7,187 bases of DNA from Acidobacteriota bacterium (GTDB lineage: Bacteria; Acidobacteriota; UBA6911; JACQSX01), in assembly GCA_016199665.1 (NCBI GenBank), contig JACQGG010000019.1, forward strand, positions 1 through 7,187, in the 5' to 3' direction. The notes under the pieces are model-generated. The model was not told the DNA's origin. It ran no database searches and saw only the letters and a program-made list of their open reading frames with translations. This document shows, one piece after another, positions 5,064 through 7,187 of the stretch; position 1 is the first letter of the stretch, and each line of letters starts with the position of its first letter. A program made the translations under genes and the position numbers.

Positions 5064-6512
5064 ATGAGCAACTCCACAATTGACAACATGGCCATGAGAG
5101 GCACGGTTTCGGCGAAGGCCGAGCCTACAATGAAGAAGTACGTGGGATGGGCACTGGCAATTTGCGTTCCAGCCCTGCTGTGGTTCCTGCCGCTGAACAT
5201 CGACCCGCGTGCCAAACATGCGCTGGCCATCACCGTTTTTATGATTCTGGCCTGGATCACCGAGGTAATGGAGCCAGGCCTGGTCGGTCTGACCGGGTGT
5301 TTCCTTTTCTGGTCCTTGGGAGTCGTTGCGAGATTTTCTCAGGCCTTCGGCGGTTTTTCTGAGGATACCCCGTGGTTCTTGTTCGGCGCCACATTGTTCG
5401 GGGTCATGGTGACCGAATCCGGTCTGGCGCGCCGGATGGCTTATTTCGTTATGTCTCGCGTCGGCACTTCCTACTCTGCCCTGCTTTTTGGGCTGATCGC
5501 CACCGACTTTCTCTTGACCTTTCTGGTACCGTCCGGACTTGCGCGGGTCGTCATCATGGCGGCCATCGCACTGGGCCTGCTCGAGGTTTTTGGGCTCGGA
5601 CCCGGCAGCAATGTAGGCCGAGGGATGTTCATTATCCTGACCTACTGCGCGGGGATTTTTGACAAGATGATCATCGCCGGCGCGGCCTCCATTCTTGCCC
5701 GTGGACTTATTGAAAGATTCGGCAATGTGTCGGTTTATTACAGTCAGTGGTTCCTGGCCTACCTGCCCTGCGACATCATTACCATTTTAGTGTGCTGGCG
5801 GCTGATCCTGTGGATGTTTCCACCGGAAAAAAAAGAGATGCCCGGGGGTACCGAGTTTTTGCGAAGCGAGCTGCGGAAGTCTGGACCCATGAGCCCCGCG
5901 GAAAAGAAAGCGGCGGCGCTGATGGTCCTGGCCATTGGCCTCTGGTTGACCGACTTCGCGCATCACCTCGCCCCGTCCCTGATTGGTTTGGGTGTGGCCC
6001 TGATTGCCGCGTTGCCGTTTATGGGCATTCTTAAGATCGAACAGATCCGCAAAGTGAATTTCCTTCCCATTATTTTTGTGGGTACCGCGATCAGTATGGG
6101 CCAGGTGCTCGTCGAGACTAAGACTCTGGACATTTTGACCCGGGTCATGTTCGGGTGGATGTCGTCGCTGGTCACCTCCGTCTCTGGCTCCGCCGTCGTT
6201 TTGTATTGGACTGCATTCGTGTACCACATCTTTCTGGCCAGCGAGATTTCGATGCTGGGCACATCCATGCCTCTGGTCATGCAGTTCGCTCACACGCAGG
6301 GATTAAACCCGCTCGCCATCGGAATGATCTGGACCTTCGCTGCGGGAGGGAAAATTTTCGTCTACCAGTCGGCCGTGATGATCGTCGGCTACTCGTACGG
6401 CTATTTTCAGGCCAAGGATTTCTTCAAGGTCGGACTGGTGCTGACTGCGGTTGAGTCGATCATCCTGCTGCTCCTGGTGCCCCTCTACTGGCCTTTGATC
6501 GGAATTCTGTAG
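5064..6512 (+). CDS. SLC13/DASS-family anion (carboxylate) transporter
   Basis: The product is a hydrophobic protein of 482 residues from ATG 5064, with about a dozen predicted membrane segments starting near residue 26. It has two related halves separated by a polar loop (about 253-282), as in CitT/INDY-type secondary transporters that take up di- and tricarboxylates or sulfate. Family signs are A-W-I-T-E-V-M-E-P near 63 and V-P-S-G-L-A-R (155-161), which stands where relatives have the Ser-Asn-Thr substrate/sodium motif; the Asn and Thr are missing. The second half has S-E-I-S-M-L-G-T-S at 393-401 in the corresponding hairpin region. The frame is open back to GTG 4986, overlapping the decarboxylase. 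ATG 5130, with GAAGG 13 bases before it, is another possible start just ahead of the first membrane segment; I prefer 5064 with reserve. The gene follows the decarboxylase by 32 bases and probably supplies its substrate. Substrate and coupling ion are not determinable here. Confidence 0.85.
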   Translation: MSNSTIDNMAMRGTVSAKAEPTMKKYVGWALAICVPALLWFLPLNIDPRAKHALAITVFMILAWITEVMEPGLVGLTGCFLFWSLGVVARFSQAFGGFSEDTPWFLFGATLFGVMVTESGLARRMAYFVMSRVGTSYSALLFGLIATDFLLTFLVPSGLARVVIMAAIALGLLEVFGLGPGSNVGRGMFIILTYCAGIFDKMIIAGAASILARGLIERFGNVSVYYSQWFLAYLPCDIITILVCWRLILWMFPPEKKEMPGGTEFLRSELRKSGPMSPAEKKAAALMVLAIGLWLTDFAHHLAPSLIGLGVALIAALPFMGILKIEQIRKVNFLPIIFVGTAISMGQVLVETKTLDILTRVMFGWMSSLVTSVSGSAVVLYWTAFVYHIFLASEISMLGTSMPLVMQFAHTQGLNPLAIGMIWTFAAGGKIFVYQSAVMIVGYSYGYFQAKDFFKVGLVLTAVESIILLLLVPLYWPLIGIL

Positions 6513-6723
6513 TCGTAGAACACTTCCTTACAAGGCCGTATTGGAGGCGGTCAACGCGCAGTTTCGCTTTGAAATATTCAACCTCTTCAATTGCGCTAAT
6601 TTCGGCATTCCCGACCTGAATGTGTATGATAATCGGGGACGGGCCAATGCCAGTGCGGGACGGATCCGGGATACGTCTACAACCTCCCGGCAGATCCAGG
6701 TAGGCATGAAGTTCATGTTTTAG
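6499..6723 (+). pseudogene. C-terminal remnant of an Oar-like TonB-dependent receptor
   Basis: From about 6541 the frame encodes the typical final strands of the large carboxypeptidase-regulatory/TonB-dependent outer membrane receptors of Acidobacteria: A-Q-F-R-F-E-I-F-N-L-F-N followed by N-F-G-I-P, then A-G-R-I-R-D-T-S-T-T-S-R-Q-I-Q-V-G-M-K-F. It ends M-F and TAG, with the terminal aromatic residue normal for an outer membrane barrel. Full members exceed 1000 residues, but here a stop at 6496-6498, inside the transporter gene, limits the frame to 74 codons. There is no ribosome binding site. It is therefore a truncated relic whose body was lost when the transporter gene, or a deletion, came to lie upstream. 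Confidence 0.75.
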
Positions 6724-6724
6724 A

Positions 6725-6829
6725 CTAATCACCCTTCTTCAGCTTCACCGCAGGATCCTGGTAAACCGCCCGCCCGCCGATGAACGTCAGGATCACCTTG
6801 AGCTTTGAAAGCTCTTCGGCAGGCCATTT
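6725..6829 (-). pseudogene. C-terminal remnant of an amidohydrolase-family protein
   Basis: Read on the minus strand, about 35 codons end at TAG (6727-6725). They contain W-P-A-E-E-L-S-K-L-K-V-I-L-T-F-I-G-G-R followed by A-V-Y, the characteristic closing strand of YtcJ-type amidohydrolases (x-K-V-x-L-T-x-x-G-G-R-x-V-Y). The frame remains open only to a stop at 6851-6853, inside the adjoining palindrome, so everything upstream, including the metal-binding barrel, is missing. It ends one base from the receptor remnant's stop, in convergent orientation. The assignment rests on a short motif. Confidence 0.6.
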
Positions 6830-6841
6830 CAAAATTAAAGG

Positions 6842-6863
6842 GGGGACAGACTACTCTGTCCCC
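6842..6863. repeat. REP-like palindrome, copy 1
   Basis: GGGGACAG (6842-6849) and CTGTCCCC (6856-6863) form a perfect 8-bp stem around ACTACT. The asymmetric loop gives the element a direction, and it is the same as in the copy at 7003-7023. It cuts into the amidohydrolase remnant. Confidence 0.8.
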
Positions 6864-7002
6864 ATGCCGTGCTAAAATCACATCGCAGCAGTTAGATAGC
6901 GTCGTATCCTCAGGTTGGGGAGAGAACTGGCATGGTATTCTCCACTGCAGCGATTAGATGGTGGGAGGTCAACCCACAGGAGGCCGTTAGAGGCGGGGAT
7001 AT
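6864..7002. other. Segment between the two palindromes
   Basis: About 140 bases with no credible gene: the ATG at 6864 meets TAA after three codons. It holds two imperfect direct repeats, GCAGCAGTTAGATAG (6885-6899) and GCAGCGATTAGATGG (6947-6961). With the flanking palindromes it may form a small non-autonomous mobile unit. REP-like palindromes of this kind are often spread by REP-associated tyrosine transposases; none is encoded in the window. Confidence 0.4.
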
Positions 7003-7023
7003 GGGGACAGACTACTCTGTCCC
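7003..7023. repeat. REP-like palindrome, copy 2
   Basis: GGGACAG (7004-7010) pairs with CTGTCCC (7017-7023) around ACTACT, in the same orientation as the copy at 6842-6863. The outermost G at 7003 is no longer matched, because G replaces the final C at 7024. Confidence 0.8.
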
Positions 7024-7041
7024 GTTGTCTCCTTATTGCAG

Positions 7042-7187
7042 TCACTGCCCCCTGCGACCGCCATTGGAAAAATAACGCTCCACGACGTTAACCAGGACGT
7101 TCAGCCGTTCATCCGTGCGTTGCTGCGAGGCAATAAGCTGCTGAATTTGTCCGTCGGTGCGACGCTGCGCCTCGGCCAGCTCCTCGA
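7042..7187 (-). CDS. Coiled-coil protein, C-terminal end (partial)
   Basis: The minus-strand frame is open from the window edge for 47 codons and ends at TGA (7044-7042). It reads E-E-L-A-E-A-Q-R-R-T-D, then Q-I-Q-Q-L, then Q-R-T-D-E-R-L-N-V-L-V-N-V-V-E-R, with a basic tail R-R-G-Q. The repeated Q-R-R-T-D / Q-Q-R-T-D units and the spacing of hydrophobic residues indicate a coiled coil. Small hypothetical proteins with repeated A-E-A-Q-R-R-T segments are common in Acidobacteria and cyanobacteria; their function is unknown. The N-terminal part is outside the window, so I cannot tell whether the gene is intact. Confidence 0.7.
   Translation of the reverse strand, partial: EELAEAQRRTDGQIQQLIASQQRTDERLNVLVNVVERYFSNGGRRGQ

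Noticed and set aside
6842..6863. Rho-independent terminator
   Set aside because: The stem is good, but no T-run follows on either strand, and the same element recurs at 7003, so a dispersed repeat is the better reading.

Overview
The window looks like a chromosomal accessory stretch from a GC-rich soil-type bacterium, most likely an acidobacterium. The clues are secreted tandem-repeat beta-propeller proteins, a remnant of an Oar-like TonB-dependent receptor of the kind abundant in Acidobacteria, and short intergenic repeats. This placement is inference from protein style, not from a marker gene.

Bases 1-3203 hold two tandem paralogous copies of one gene for a secreted protein built of roughly 45-residue propeller blades. 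Each copy is split by a single in-frame TGA (126-128 and 2385-2387) at exactly the same place, directly after a V-P-N turn and in the middle of a blade repeat. The parts before and after the TGA are in the same frame. Only the part before it in the complete copy has a ribosome binding site and a signal peptide; the start of the other copy lies outside the window. The parts after the TGA begin with GTG immediately after the stop, with no convincing ribosome binding site. Downstream of both TGAs lie two small hairpins at identical offsets; the first has two compensatory base-pair changes between the copies, and the second has an apical loop and spacing resembling a bacterial SECIS element. The best reading is one protein of about 751 residues (second copy, 948-3203) with UGA recoded, most likely as selenocysteine. 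This is the standout observation and is an inference: no selenocysteine machinery lies in the window, and no Cys homologue could be checked.

Bases 3204-3528 are intergenic and carry a CTCTGCG-type repeat, an inverted repeat and a ten-G run. Then comes a two-gene unit: a UbiD-family (prenylated-FMN) decarboxylase at 3529-5031, followed by an SLC13/DASS-family anion transporter at about 5064-6512. Together they suggest uptake and decarboxylation of a carboxylic acid, possibly aromatic. No UbiX prenyltransferase is present here.

Bases 6513-7187 are a patchwork of gene ends: a TonB-dependent receptor C-terminus (+), an amidohydrolase C-terminus (-), a pair of identical 8-bp-stem palindromes about 160 bases apart, and the C-terminus of a coiled-coil protein (-) running off the window edge. 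At least the first two look like decayed remnants left by rearrangement.
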